Source: Alphaproteobacteria bacterium
GTDB taxonomy: Bacteria > Pseudomonadota > Alphaproteobacteria > JAAEOK01
Length of the DNA: 64,000 nt
Direction: 5' to 3'
NCBI GenBank assembly: GCA_024244705.1
Contig: JAAEOK010000050.1
Location: forward strand, 1-64,000
A program made the translations under genes and the position numbers. Each line of letters begins with the position of its first letter. The stretch's first letter is position 1. Below the pieces are notes generated by a model. That model was not told the origin of the DNA. It was given only the letters and a program-made list of their open reading frames with translations, and did no database searches. This document shows positions 27,396-36,009 of this stretch, in pieces.

Positions 27396-28139
27396 CTAGC
27401 CGCTTTCTTTTACCTTTGGAAAGAAGCCCAGTGTATAGAGGATCGCTTGCAATTCGGTAGCCAGAATCGATTTGAATCCGGATTCGATCAGACGCTGGGT
27501 CGAGTCGTCCATTTCGCGTAGGTAGGGTTGCCATTCGATGTCTGTCTCGATACAGGAAGACCTGTTGCCGACGGCATACCCACCAGCCTCGCCAACTTTG
27601 CGTACGACGATCTTGATCATGCTGTAGAAGCAGGATTGCTGCAACCAGATGCGGTCGTTCTTATAGAATCCGAGGCCACCAACCAATCGCGGTGCGCTTG
27701 GAGGCCCATCAAAGGGTTCGATGGTCAGATATGTGTCGGCGCCGACGTCGCGGGCGGCCTTCTCGATTGTTGCGGCAACTGCGTCATAGTCGAATCTCTC
27801 GCCAAACAGCCCAGGACTCGGGTCGAAGTAGCGGGCCAGAATTTGCGGGCGGGCGAATTCCAGTGACACAGTTTCCGCCGTGCCATATTGGTTGAGCATT
27901 TCGACAGCGATCGATTGGGTGTAACCACCGAGGTGCCAATCGGATATCGCATTCACATTTCTCGTCTCGCCGAGGAAGGCCTGATATTTGACCGTGTAGA
28001 AAAAGTCGCCAAACAGCGAAACGACGCCAACCTTGCCAACATTTTCAAACGTTTTGCGCGGTGTCGTTTCGCACCCGACCAGCGCAATTGCAACCGCCAG
28101 GATGGTCAGAAATCGGGCGGGTCCCGAAAGCAAGATCAT
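27396..28139 (-). CDS. Putative lipoprotein of unknown function
   Basis: A 247-residue protein with a lipobox, AIALVGC, placing the lipidated Cys at residue 23 after a hydrophobic signal sequence. The rest is a mixed alpha/beta protein with no domain I recognise. It lies 12 bases after the TraB/GumN gene on the same strand, so the two are probably one operon of envelope proteins. Confidence 0.75.
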   Translation of the reverse strand: MILLSGPARFLTILAVAIALVGCETTPRKTFENVGKVGVVSLFGDFFYTVKYQAFLGETRNVNAISDWHLGGYTQSIAVEMLNQYGTAETVSLEFARPQILARYFDPSPGLFGERFDYDAVAATIEKAARDVGADTYLTIEPFDGPPSAPRLVGGLGFYKNDRIWLQQSCFYSMIKIVVRKVGEAGGYAVGNRSSCIETDIEWQPYLREMDDSTQRLIESGFKSILATELQAILYTLGFFPKVKESG

Positions 28140-28151
28140 CGTCCCCTCGAC

Positions 28152-29177
28152 TCAGTAAACGCGGGTTACTTCGTAACCGCGCGCCTGGAGCCGGGCAATC
28201 ACGCCTTGCTCGCCGGGAAGATGACCTGAGCCGACGGCGACAAAAGCGCCGCCCTTGTCGATCCATGGCAACATGCGCTCGGCGAAGCGATTGCTACGTT
28301 CGTTTAAGAGGTGATCGCGAAATCGGCGCGTCGTGGTGTCTTCGCCTGAATCGTCAAGGTTCCACCGCGCGGCAAGCCAACCGGTTTCGCGCGCCAAATA
28401 AGCGCGAATTTCTGCTTCTCGCGCGGCATAGGCTGCATCTGTCGGCAAGTAGATATCGATCAGCGTTGCCCTCAAGAGGTCAATCTGATGCATCTCGGGG
28501 AGTCGGTCGAAGGCCTCCATGACCTCGAACGCGGTCTCGAGCCCGAACAGTGTCTTTCCATTCTTGCGCGCTAAACTCTCCAACCTATCGTCTAGAACCA
28601 GGGCACCGGTGGGGTCACGCCCAACCTTCTCTATCAGCATTGCAACGGCCCAAGGTTTAAGGGTCCGGACCTCGGATTTGAGCTCATCCTGGTTTTCACC
28701 AAGCGTGTAGATCGCCTCAAACATGTCCGGACCGATGATCTGCTCAAGATCGCGCCCGTCCGGTAGCCGCATAATCGCCTCGACCTCAGGGTTCTCCGTG
28801 TCGGGGCTGATATTCTCAAGCCCGACCGCGACCGATGAGCGAAACGCGTCGTCGACCGGAGGCGGTAGCACGACGATACGCGGATCCGAAAGGTGCATAG
28901 TGCCGAAAACATAGCTTGGCGGGCTGTTTTCGATATCAATCCGCCACAGCAGGCCGACACCATTGACGAGAGCACCGCTTTGTTGCGAGTCGTGCGCCTC
29001 GGAGGTTTGGGTGGCACCCGGGGGCCGATCGCCATCGGTAACGCAGGCCGCGGACAGGGCAAGGACGAGCAGCGCGGCAAAAAAAGCGCCTATCCGAGGT
29101 CCGCCGCACACGCGAACAGAGACAAAGTCGAACAGCGTTGCCCGCCGACGCGCCGGCGGCTCTATCTGAGAACTCAC
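28152..29177 (-). CDS. TraB/GumN family protein, probable lipoprotein
   Basis: A 341-residue member of the TraB/GumN (Tiki-like) family. Diagnostic pieces are YVFGTMHLSDPRI near the start, VGLENIS, LFGLETAFEVMEAFDRLP, RNFAERM-like RSNRFAERMLPWI and the C-terminal GGAFVAVGSGHLPGEQGVIARLQARGYEVTRVY. In Tiki relatives the GxxH and E residues form a metalloprotease site. GTG at 29177 is chosen because GGAGG lies eight bases upstream; it gives a short cytoplasmic N-terminus and a hydrophobic stretch ending in LSAAC, a plausible lipobox. Confidence 0.8.
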   Translation of the reverse strand: MSSQIEPPARRRATLFDFVSVRVCGGPRIGAFFAALLVLALSAACVTDGDRPPGATQTSEAHDSQQSGALVNGVGLLWRIDIENSPPSYVFGTMHLSDPRIVVLPPPVDDAFRSSVAVGLENISPDTENPEVEAIMRLPDGRDLEQIIGPDMFEAIYTLGENQDELKSEVRTLKPWAVAMLIEKVGRDPTGALVLDDRLESLARKNGKTLFGLETAFEVMEAFDRLPEMHQIDLLRATLIDIYLPTDAAYAAREAEIRAYLARETGWLAARWNLDDSGEDTTTRRFRDHLLNERSNRFAERMLPWIDKGGAFVAVGSGHLPGEQGVIARLQARGYEVTRVY

Positions 29178-29463
29178 TCCTGAAACCTCCAGGCGATTCA
29201 ATCCGCGCCAGGATTTCTTACCTTTGTGGATTTCCAACCAACAACGACGCCAACTCACTTCTACATTCCTCCCGCACACACCGCAAGGTTGAGAACAGCC
29301 AACAAGACTCCCCACCTCGATTGGAAGTATCATTCGGCTGCGGCCGAACAGAATCGGACCAGGTATAGCCTTCGGTCGAACGGGTACAGTTGGTAGAAAT
29401 CGGGTTGTGGCGAGCGGAGTTTCATACGCCGATTGGGCGTCCAGAGGAGACATTTCTAGTCGA

Positions 29464-29510
29464 GGTTTCGTCGCCGAATGTCTGCACTAGTTGATCGAGG
29501 CGGCGCTGGG
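29464..29510 (-). pseudogene. 47-base remnant of a DsbA-like gene
   Basis: On the minus strand this stretch encodes QRRLDQLVQTFGDET, nearly identical to QRRLEELVQTFGDEI of the DsbA-like gene at 27126-27172. I count 40 of 47 matching bases. No other part of that gene is present on either side, so this is a fragment left by duplication and deletion, located just upstream of the methyltransferase. Confidence 0.6.
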
Positions 29511-29594
29511 TGCATGGTTGCCAGAACGCGCGATTCGGGAGACGATCGTCAGGTTCTTTTCGATTCCATCGGAAACAGCGATGGCGGCCAAGGC

Positions 29595-30245
29595 ATGACC
29601 GATCCCCAGAATCTCGATAGCAAGCTCGACGCGGTCTACCAATCGGGCGGCGACCGGGCCAAGCTCGACCACATCTATGACGACTGGGCGCGTAACTATG
29701 ACCGCGATGTATGGGCATCGGGCGACCCTTACATCGCGCTGCTGGCCGGCATGGCCGGGCGATACATTCGCGACTGCGGCGCCAGAATTCTGGACGGCGG
29801 CTGTGGCACCGGCAACATGGCCCAGATCTTACGCCTGATCGGATACAACAACATCGTCGGCATCGATCCATCTGACGGCATGCTCGCCGCGGCTCGGGCC
29901 AAAGGATGCTATGCCGAGTTGCACAAGATGGTGCTCGGGGCCGAAATCGACCTGCCGGCCAACAGTTTCGATGCCGTCACGGCGGCCGGTGTCTTGTCGC
30001 ACGGTCATGCGCCGCCGGAATCCCTCATCGGCCTGCTCGCGGTGGCCAAGCCCGGCGCGCCGATCTTGTTCTCGATCTCACGAATCGCCGTCGAGGAAGG
30101 CGGATTCGATGCGATGTTCGCCGATCTCGAGCAATCGGCCGCCTGGGCGCTCGAAGAACGGACCGAGCTTTTTCAGACCTATCCATTTTCGTCGCGGCAC
30201 GACGACCTGCGTCACTGGGTCTATGTGTACCGCAAGGCGAGGTAG
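29595..30245 (+). CDS. SAM-dependent methyltransferase (WBSCR27-like)
   Basis: A 216-residue class I methyltransferase. Features: LDHIYDDWARNYDRDVW near the start (typical of the WBSCR27/Williams-Beuren and predicted TPR-methyltransferase group), motif I ILDGGCGTGNMAQIL, GIDPSDGML, and SFDAVTAAGVLSHGHAPPESL. ATG at 29595 starts just before the conserved region; the frame is open further upstream into the DsbA remnant. Substrate unknown. Confidence 0.8.
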   Translation: MTDPQNLDSKLDAVYQSGGDRAKLDHIYDDWARNYDRDVWASGDPYIALLAGMAGRYIRDCGARILDGGCGTGNMAQILRLIGYNNIVGIDPSDGMLAAARAKGCYAELHKMVLGAEIDLPANSFDAVTAAGVLSHGHAPPESLIGLLAVAKPGAPILFSISRIAVEEGGFDAMFADLEQSAAWALEERTELFQTYPFSSRHDDLRHWVYVYRKAR

Positions 30246-30310
30246 GGTTTCGTCGAGCAAGCCGCCGACCATCCTCAGCTGCCCGTCACCGACGCCCGAC
30301 TATCCGGCCG

Positions 30311-31162
30311 TCAATCGGATCGTCCGTCCCGGGGTGCGTCGATGAACGCGGCGGTGATGGCGTTGAATTTCGCCGGGTTCTCGAGAAACATGAAATGGCC
30401 TCCACCCTCGGCCTCCTCGAAGATTTCCAGATGCGAGCCCGCGACCTGTTCGTGAATCCACACTTGTGACTGCCAGGGCACCGGGCTCGCCCGCCCGGAG
30501 ACGACGAGGGTGGGCACCGAGAGCCGGGGAATGGTGTCGCGCCAGTCGTGGGTTGCGACGTCATGAATCATGCGGGCGGCGAGCGGGCGCGGCAGCTGGA
30601 GGTTGATCTCGAGCAGCCAGCTTCTTTCCGCGCGCGGCATGGCGGCGGTGACCATTCCGGCGAGCAGTGTTTCGGTTACTGCTTCACCGTCGGGACCGCG
30701 AAGATCGTGGACCAGTTTCTGCAGGTCAGCGCATTCGAGAATCGCCCCGGCGCTTTGCCGTTCGACGGCCGTCCATTCCGGATCGGCGACCAAAACGGGA
30801 TGTTGGTCGACGAGGACAAGCCTGGCAACCCGCTCGGCGCCGAACAGATCCCAATAGCACCAAATCACCGAACAGCCCATGGAATGACCGAACAGGGTGA
30901 TCTCGCGAAGGTCCAGCGCCTCGAGGAATTCGTGCAGATCCTTGGCCAGTCGCGACAGTCGGTAGCCATGGGTCGGTTTCTCCGACAGCCCATGGCCGCG
31001 CATGTCGAGGGCGAACGCGTGGTGGGTTGGGCCGAGGCCCACGAGCTGGTGCTTGAACAGGTCGGCCGACTGCGACCAGCCGTGAAGCAGCACGAGCGGT
31101 GCGCCACTTCCGGATTCCAGATAGTGCAGCCTTACGCCGTCGGTCGTTTCGAACGATTTCAT
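30311..31162 (-). CDS. Alpha/beta hydrolase with altered acid position
   Basis: A 283-residue alpha/beta-hydrolase. Oxyanion segment LLHGWSQS, the motif DMRGHGLSEKP, nucleophile elbow GHSMG and catalytic histidine in GGGHFMFLENP are intact. The loop after strand six reads PTLVVSGRASPVPW, where most relatives have GxxD, so the usual acid of the triad is not at its normal place. The acid could be moved to the end of strand five. ATG at 31162 (MKSFETTDGVRLHY) has GGAG upstream. Substrate unknown. Confidence 0.8.
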   Translation of the reverse strand: MKSFETTDGVRLHYLESGSGAPLVLLHGWSQSADLFKHQLVGLGPTHHAFALDMRGHGLSEKPTHGYRLSRLAKDLHEFLEALDLREITLFGHSMGCSVIWCYWDLFGAERVARLVLVDQHPVLVADPEWTAVERQSAGAILECADLQKLVHDLRGPDGEAVTETLLAGMVTAAMPRAERSWLLEINLQLPRPLAARMIHDVATHDWRDTIPRLSVPTLVVSGRASPVPWQSQVWIHEQVAGSHLEIFEEAEGGGHFMFLENPAKFNAITAAFIDAPRDGRSD

Positions 31163-31313
31163 GAAACGCTCCGTCGTCATGCTGGGCGCAGGCTAGCCGG
31201 TCCGAAATCCCACGTATAGCCGCTCGAGTTGGCGGGCGAGACACGGCGGCCTATTCTGGATCTCGCTTGTCAATCCGGATGCGCCGCGCCGCATGCCACA
31301 GGGAGAACCAGCG

Positions 31314-31670
31314 ATGAAACATGTACCCGAATCGGCGGGAGAGTGGCTGCAATGCCCGGGCTATGCCAAGAAAGTCTTGTTGACCGCGGACGATTTGAAC
31401 TGCGACGGCGGGTTGGTCCAGCTCATCGAAATCGCACCCCGCACGTCGGTCGCCGACCATTACCACGACCGTTGCACCGAGGCCTTCCACGTCGTGGCGG
31501 GTGGCGGCACGTTCGTCATCGACGGCATTGAGATCCCTCTGCGGCCCGGCGACACGCTGAGCTGTCAGCCCGGCGAAGTGCACAGCACGCGGAACGACGG
31601 CGCCGAACCCTTCGTCTATGTGGTCTTCAAGACCAATGCGGTCGACGGCGATATCCATTGGGTCGATTGA
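31314..31670 (+). CDS. Cupin domain protein
   Basis: A 118-residue single cupin. Motif 1 appears as ADHYHDRCTEAFHVVAGGGTF and motif 2 as LRPGDTLSCQPGEVHSTRN, giving His-His-Glu-His metal ligands. GGGAG precedes the start. Function unknown; small cupins include dioxygenases and sugar isomerases. Confidence 0.85.
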   Translation: MKHVPESAGEWLQCPGYAKKVLLTADDLNCDGGLVQLIEIAPRTSVADHYHDRCTEAFHVVAGGGTFVIDGIEIPLRPGDTLSCQPGEVHSTRNDGAEPFVYVVFKTNAVDGDIHWVD

Positions 31671-31785
31671 GTCATATTGGTCCCGCGCGGTCCGTGCGTT
31701 CGTCATCGGTCTCCTTGCCATGAACTCTGAGCGCTTTAGACTGGGACCGGTTCCGGTGACATCCAACAACGGGAGGCCCCATATC

Positions 31786-32154
31786 ATGCATAGAAATATA
31801 TGTGCGGCGCTCTTCGCCGCGGCCGCCGCGACCGGCCTGGCGACGACGCCCGCGGTCGCGGCAACCGCCTGGCAACCGCCAACGGTCCAGGAGTGCGCGC
31901 AGGCGCCGTCGGGCGATTGCAACGTCGAGGTCGCCTGTCCCGAGGCAATGCCTTTCGTCGTCCAGGGCGCCGGCGGCATGCCGGCGGCGGAGCCGCCCAA
32001 TCACGCCGTCGCGATGACCATGAACCTGCCGATTTCCCAGAACGCGTGGCGCATCCGCTGGCGCAACATGTCGATGCTGGGCGGGGCGACGGTCAAGGTC
32101 GCGGTGCGGGTCAAGTGCAGCGACGATGCCGGCGAAGCCGGCTGGCCGGGCTGA
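31786..32154 (+). CDS. Small secreted protein of unknown function
   Basis: A 122-residue protein with a clear signal peptide (cleavage near TPAVAATA). The mature part has four cysteines (QECAQ, GDCNV, VACPE, VKCSD), consistent with disulfides in the periplasm. GGGAGG lies upstream. Its stop overlaps the ATG of the next cupin gene (TGATG), so the two are coupled. No family recognised. Confidence 0.7.
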   Translation: MHRNICAALFAAAAATGLATTPAVAATAWQPPTVQECAQAPSGDCNVEVACPEAMPFVVQGAGGMPAAEPPNHAVAMTMNLPISQNAWRIRWRNMSMLGGATVKVAVRVKCSDDAGEAGWPG

Positions 32155-32543
32155 TGCCGTTCGCGACCGTGCGCCTGGCCGACGACCCGGACGTGATCGC
32201 GCCGGACGGCTCCGAGGTCAGAATCCTGTGCGCGACGGCGGCCGGCAGCATGGCGCACTTCACGTTGCCGCCGGGCGGCATCTCGATCGCCGTCGCCCAC
32301 CGTACCATCGACGAAGTCTGGTATTTCATCTCCGGCCAGGGGCGCATGTGGCGGCAGGACGATGACGGCGAGGACATCGTGGAGGTCGAGCCGGGGATTG
32401 CGATCACCATTCCGCTTGGCGCCCGGTTCCAGTTCCGCTGCGACGGCGATGAACCGCTGACCGCGGTCGCCATCGCCATGCCGCCGTGGCCCGGCGCCGA
32501 TGAGGCCTTTGCGGTCGAAGGACCGTGGCAGCCGAACGTATGA
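32154..32543 (+). CDS. Cupin domain protein
   Basis: A 129-residue cupin with RTIDEVWYFISGQGRMW as motif 1 and VEPGIAITIPLGARFQFRCDGDEPL as motif 2. The His/Glu ligands are partly missing in motif 2 (Phe where His is usual), so metal binding is uncertain. It begins on the last base of the preceding secreted-protein gene. Confidence 0.8.
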   Translation: MPFATVRLADDPDVIAPDGSEVRILCATAAGSMAHFTLPPGGISIAVAHRTIDEVWYFISGQGRMWRQDDDGEDIVEVEPGIAITIPLGARFQFRCDGDEPLTAVAIAMPPWPGADEAFAVEGPWQPNV

Positions 32544-32574
32544 CCCGACCCGGCGGTCGGAGGGAATAGCCGGA

Positions 32575-33924
32575 TTGGGCGCAATCGAAGACCGGTTGCA
32601 GAGCCTCGGCATCGTCATCCCCGAGCCGCCGGCGGCGATCGGCAATTTCGTGCCGGGCGTCGTCCACGGCGACGTCCTTTATGTGTCGGGCACCTACGGC
32701 ACGGTCAAGGACGGTCAAGGCAACGACGTCATTCCCAAGCCGGGCAAGGTCGGCGACGAACTGAGTGTCGAAGACGGCTACCGATCGGCACGCCAGATGG
32801 CGCTCAATCACCTTGCCCTCGCCGAATCCGTCATCGGCAATCTTGACCGGCTGCTGCGGCCCCTGCGGCTGGTCGGCTACGTCAATGCGGCGCCCGGGTT
32901 CAAGGACGCGCCGTCGGTGCTGAACGGCGCCTCCGACCTGCTGATCGAAATCTTCGGCGCCGAGCTGGGCCCGCACGCCCGCATGGCGCTCTATCAGCAC
33001 GAACTCGCCCGCGATGCGCCGATCGCGGGGGAGGTCATGTTCGCGTTACGGACCCAAGCCAATGGTGGCGAACGGGGCAACCCGGGAAGGGACCTATGCC
33101 CGCTTCCAGCTCTCGGGGAAGGGCCGTTCGACCGCGCGCTCGACCATTTCGAGACGGTCCTGGCCATAGAACATGTCGCCGTCGACGAAATAGGTCGGCG
33201 AGCCGAACACCGAACGGCGGATCGCCTCGTCCGTGTTCTCTTCATGGATGGCCTGGATTTCCGGCGACGGCGCCGCGTCGAGCAGCGGCCCCGGGTCGAT
33301 GCCCGCGTCTTTTCCGAGCCGCGCCAGCGTGGCAGGGTCCGACAGATCGGCGTCGTCGCGCCAATGGGCCTCGAGCAGGCTATGGGCCAGCCGGTCGATG
33401 TCGAAGCCTCGAATGTCGGCCGCGATCAGCATGCCGTTGGGCAGGGCAAGGTCCTTGTCGTGGTGGGTCGGGCGTCGATTCATGATCGCGACCTCACGCA
33501 GTTCCGCCCAGCGTTCGATCTCGCGTCCGAAGAAGTAGGCGCGTCGTGTCGGGGACATTCCCGCGAACGGCGCCAGGCCGGTGGCGGCGATCACCCGGTT
33601 GAGGTCGATCGGGCGGTGGACGATGCGCCGCTTCGCCGCCCGCGCGATTTCCATGAGCCGAGCCGAGCCGATATAGGCGAAGGCCGAATGAGCGGCATAG
33701 AAATATTCGATCGTTGTCATGGTGCCCTTATAATGCTGAATGGCGCGGCGCTTCGACGCGGCCATCGCGCCTTTGTCTACGGCGATCGAACGCCATGTTC
33801 AAGCGGGGTATCCCGCGTCAATCATTGGAGACCGGGCACGGTTCCCGAGTTGCTCCGCACGGATTATGATCGGACTCTGCCGCTTCAGCGGCCGGCGAGG
33901 CGGGTCGAGGCGGCACGGGATTGA
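32575..33924 (+). CDS. RidA-family protein with lost stop and long antisense extension
   Basis: The first about 158 residues form a RidA/YjgF-type domain (IEDRLQSLGIVIPEPPAAIGNFVPGVVHGDVLYVSGTYG, RLVGYVNAAPGFKDAPSVLNGASDLLIEIFG, HARMALYQHELARDAPIAGEVMFALR). Normal proteins end there, near base 33050. Here no stop occurs and the frame stays open to 33924, running antisense through the whole HCCA-isomerase-like gene on the other strand; those extra about 290 residues have no protein-like character. Stop-codon loss or a nearby indel is likely. TTG at 32575 is preceded by GGAGGG ten bases upstream. RidA proteins deaminate reactive enamines/imines. Confidence 0.6.
   Translation: MGAIEDRLQSLGIVIPEPPAAIGNFVPGVVHGDVLYVSGTYGTVKDGQGNDVIPKPGKVGDELSVEDGYRSARQMALNHLALAESVIGNLDRLLRPLRLVGYVNAAPGFKDAPSVLNGASDLLIEIFGAELGPHARMALYQHELARDAPIAGEVMFALRTQANGGERGNPGRDLCPLPALGEGPFDRALDHFETVLAIEHVAVDEIGRRAEHRTADRLVRVLFMDGLDFRRRRRVEQRPRVDARVFSEPRQRGRVRQIGVVAPMGLEQAMGQPVDVEASNVGRDQHAVGQGKVLVVVGRASIHDRDLTQFRPAFDLASEEVGASCRGHSRERRQAGGGDHPVEVDRAVDDAPLRRPRDFHEPSRADIGEGRMSGIEIFDRCHGALIMLNGAALRRGHRAFVYGDRTPCSSGVSRVNHWRPGTVPELLRTDYDRTLPLQRPARRVEAARD
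33094..33720 (-). CDS. 2-hydroxychromene-2-carboxylate isomerase-like (DsbA fold)
   Basis: A 208-residue GST-kappa/DsbA-fold protein. The N-terminal IEYFYAAHSAFAYIGSARL has serine at the position used by HCCA isomerases, not CxxC; the C-terminal FGSPTYFVDGDMFYGQDRLEMVE closely matches the (V/S)PTF..E.F.GQDRL block of NahD-type isomerases. It probably catalyses a glutathione-dependent cis/trans isomerisation in aromatic or other catabolism. ATG at 33720 has AAGGG upstream. The RidA frame runs antisense through it. Confidence 0.85.
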   Translation of the reverse strand: MTTIEYFYAAHSAFAYIGSARLMEIARAAKRRIVHRPIDLNRVIAATGLAPFAGMSPTRRAYFFGREIERWAELREVAIMNRRPTHHDKDLALPNGMLIAADIRGFDIDRLAHSLLEAHWRDDADLSDPATLARLGKDAGIDPGPLLDAAPSPEIQAIHEENTDEAIRRSVFGSPTYFVDGDMFYGQDRLEMVERAVERPFPESWKRA

Positions 33925-34027
33925 TTGCGGGTAGGATGGAGCATTTCCTGATCGTTACTGCTTGCTTGAACGCCGCCGGCGGATCGAGGTCGAGGAAGCC
34001 CCGCGCCCGGCCAACCCGAGTCGGCCG

Positions 34028-35398
34028 ATGAAGGTTCGTGCCGTCAATGGTGATCTCGGCGCGTTGGCGGCTCTGTGTTTCCAGCGGGGTAACCTGGCGC
34101 AGGCCGATCTCCTGTGCCGGGCGGCGATCGCCGAGGACGGCGATAGTTCGGAACTCCACTTCATGCTGGGCCAGATCGGCGAACGCGCGGGGCTGCTGGA
34201 CGGCGCCCGGCGCCACTACGCCCATGCCAAGGACGATCCCGCTTTCGCCGCCCGCGCCAGCGAGCGGATTTCCGACCTTGCCGAAATTGCCCGCACCCGG
34301 GACGCTCGCACCGGTGAGTCCTATCTGCTGATCAAGGCGTGGGGCCAAGGCTTCTGGTCGGACGTCACCCAGGTGCTCGGCCATTTGCTGGTGGCCGAAA
34401 TCACCGGCCGCACCCCGGTCGTGCATTGGGGTCGGAACTCGCGCTACAGCGACCACCCCGAGGCGGATGCCTTCCGGTCGTTTTTCGATCCGGTCTCGGC
34501 GCTTTCGCTCGATGACCTTCTCGGGCGCGGCTATTCCTACTTTCCGCCGAAGTGGCACGACGGCAATTTGGCGGACGAGCAACTCGACCTGTGGCAGGGT
34601 CCGCATTCCCGATTCTGGAGCCTGTCGGCGGCGGCCCGCCCAGAGGACGTCGTCGTCGCAGATTTCGCCATGCCGGTTTTCCAAGTCGTTCCCTGGCTGC
34701 CCGACGCCCATCCGCTCAGCGGCCGCAGCGTCGATGAGGTGTACCGGGCCCTGATCGACAACTACCTGCGTCCGCGCCGCGCCGTCGCCGAGGAAATCTC
34801 AAACTTTGTCAGTGCCCGGATACGGCCAGCCGGGCCGCTCCTCGCGGTGCATGTCCGCGAAACCGACAAAGGCGCCGAGGCCGGTCCGATGGACCAGTTC
34901 CGGCGCTTTTATCACGCCCGGGCAGTCCAGTTTCTGCGAGAATTTCCGGAGGGCAGCCTCTTCCTGATGACCGACAGCGCCGATATCGCCGCCGAATTTT
35001 CGGCCCGTTACGGATCGCGGGTCTTGGCCCAGGAGTGCCGGCGCAGCCGAGACGGCGCGGCGCTTCACTTCTCCGATCTTCCCAACCGCCACCGCCTCGG
35101 CGTCGAGATCATGACCGATACCTATGCCGCCGCCGCCTGCGACGCGTTCATCGGATTCGGGTCGTCGAACGTCGGCGCGATGGTGGACTACCTAAAGATA
35201 TGGCCCGTCGGATCGTGCCTCCTCCTCACCGGCAATGGACTCGCGCGGCCGAACCTGGTCTTGCATGACGAAGAAGGCCTGCTCAAGGACAAGCGTATTG
35301 CGTTATTCCTCGAAGTGTCCGTCCCGCCGGATTTGGCGGCGCTCGCCGACAGGATCGACGCGGGCGGGAGCGCCCGTGGGCGCTCGCCCGCCTCTTAG
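34028..35398 (+). CDS. TPR plus NodZ/fucosyltransferase-like glycosyltransferase
   Basis: About 456 residues. The first 75 are helical repeats of TPR type (QRGNLAQADLLCRAAIAEDG, LGQIGERAGLLDGARRHYAHA). The rest resembles the alpha-1,6-fucosyltransferase/NodZ/O-FucT fold: YLLIKAWGQGFWSDVTQVLGHLLVAEITGRTPVVHWG at the N side, LLAVHVRETDKGAE (nucleotide-binding HxRxxDK near residue 274), LFLMTDSADIAAEF and YAAAACDAFIGFGSSNVGAM. It probably transfers fucose from GDP-fucose to a surface glycan. ATG at 34028 is used; a TTG at 33962 would add 22 residues and neither has a strong ribosome site. Its end overlaps the convergent ankyrin gene by four bases. Confidence 0.75.
   Translation: MKVRAVNGDLGALAALCFQRGNLAQADLLCRAAIAEDGDSSELHFMLGQIGERAGLLDGARRHYAHAKDDPAFAARASERISDLAEIARTRDARTGESYLLIKAWGQGFWSDVTQVLGHLLVAEITGRTPVVHWGRNSRYSDHPEADAFRSFFDPVSALSLDDLLGRGYSYFPPKWHDGNLADEQLDLWQGPHSRFWSLSAAARPEDVVVADFAMPVFQVVPWLPDAHPLSGRSVDEVYRALIDNYLRPRRAVAEEISNFVSARIRPAGPLLAVHVRETDKGAEAGPMDQFRRFYHARAVQFLREFPEGSLFLMTDSADIAAEFSARYGSRVLAQECRRSRDGAALHFSDLPNRHRLGVEIMTDTYAAAACDAFIGFGSSNVGAMVDYLKIWPVGSCLLLTGNGLARPNLVLHDEEGLLKDKRIALFLEVSVPPDLAALADRIDAGGSARGRSPAS
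35361..35391. terminator. GC-rich hairpin between convergent genes
   Basis: Arms GCGGGCGGGAGCGCCC and GGGCGCTCGCCCGC pair with one bulge around a short loop, inside the last codons of the fucosyltransferase-like gene and just past the ankyrin stop. The position suits a shared terminator, but no T-tract follows on either strand. Confidence 0.3.
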
Positions 35399-35796
35399 TC
35401 TCGGTCCGCTCCATCGGCCGCGGCGATGTGGGCGGCGAGGTCCGCCAGCCCGCCATGTTCGGCCAACTGGCGCGCCGTCTTGTCGGCGAAGCCCGGCGCA
35501 CCGCTGCCGCGCAATCGGGTGTCGGCGCCGGCATCGACGAGATACTCGGCAACCCCGGAATGGCGGTTTAGTACCGCCAGCATGAGGGCGCTGAGCCCGT
35601 ATTTGGCGGTGACGTCCTTGTCGGCGCCGCGGTCCGCCAGAAGGCACAGCACCTTCTCCCGGCCATGGAGAGCCGCCAACATCAGCGCCGTTTGGCCGTA
35701 GCGGTCGCGGCAATCGATGTCGGTGCCCTCGGCGAGCAGACGCTCGATGACCTCGCCATCGCCGTCGATGGCGGCCTTGCGCCAATCGTCCCGCAT
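35395..35796 (-). CDS. Ankyrin-repeat protein
   Basis: A 133-residue protein built from about three to four ankyrin repeats: DWRKAAIDGDGEVIERLLAEGTDIDCRD, YGQTALMLAALHGREKVLCLLADRGADKD, YGLSALMLAVLNRHSGVAEYLVDAGADTR and DKTARQLAEHGGLADLAAHI. No signal peptide, so probably a cytosolic protein-binding scaffold. Confidence 0.85.
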   Translation of the reverse strand: MRDDWRKAAIDGDGEVIERLLAEGTDIDCRDRYGQTALMLAALHGREKVLCLLADRGADKDVTAKYGLSALMLAVLNRHSGVAEYLVDAGADTRLRGSGAPGFADKTARQLAEHGGLADLAAHIAAADGADRD

Positions 35797-36009
35797 TATC
35801 CGTCCCGGCCGTACATGGTTTACCCGTCATCAAGAGGCTGGGCGAAACTATACGATCTTTCGATTGGCTTCGCGAATCCGGCCGGCCGGCGAACGAGGCG
35901 TCGATTGCTGCAAGGATGAACCTCCTGCCTATATTCCAGAACGATTGGGAAGTCGCCCAAGACATGCGGGCTTAATCCACTATCGGTATGCTGGTATGGT
36001 GGTTCGGCT

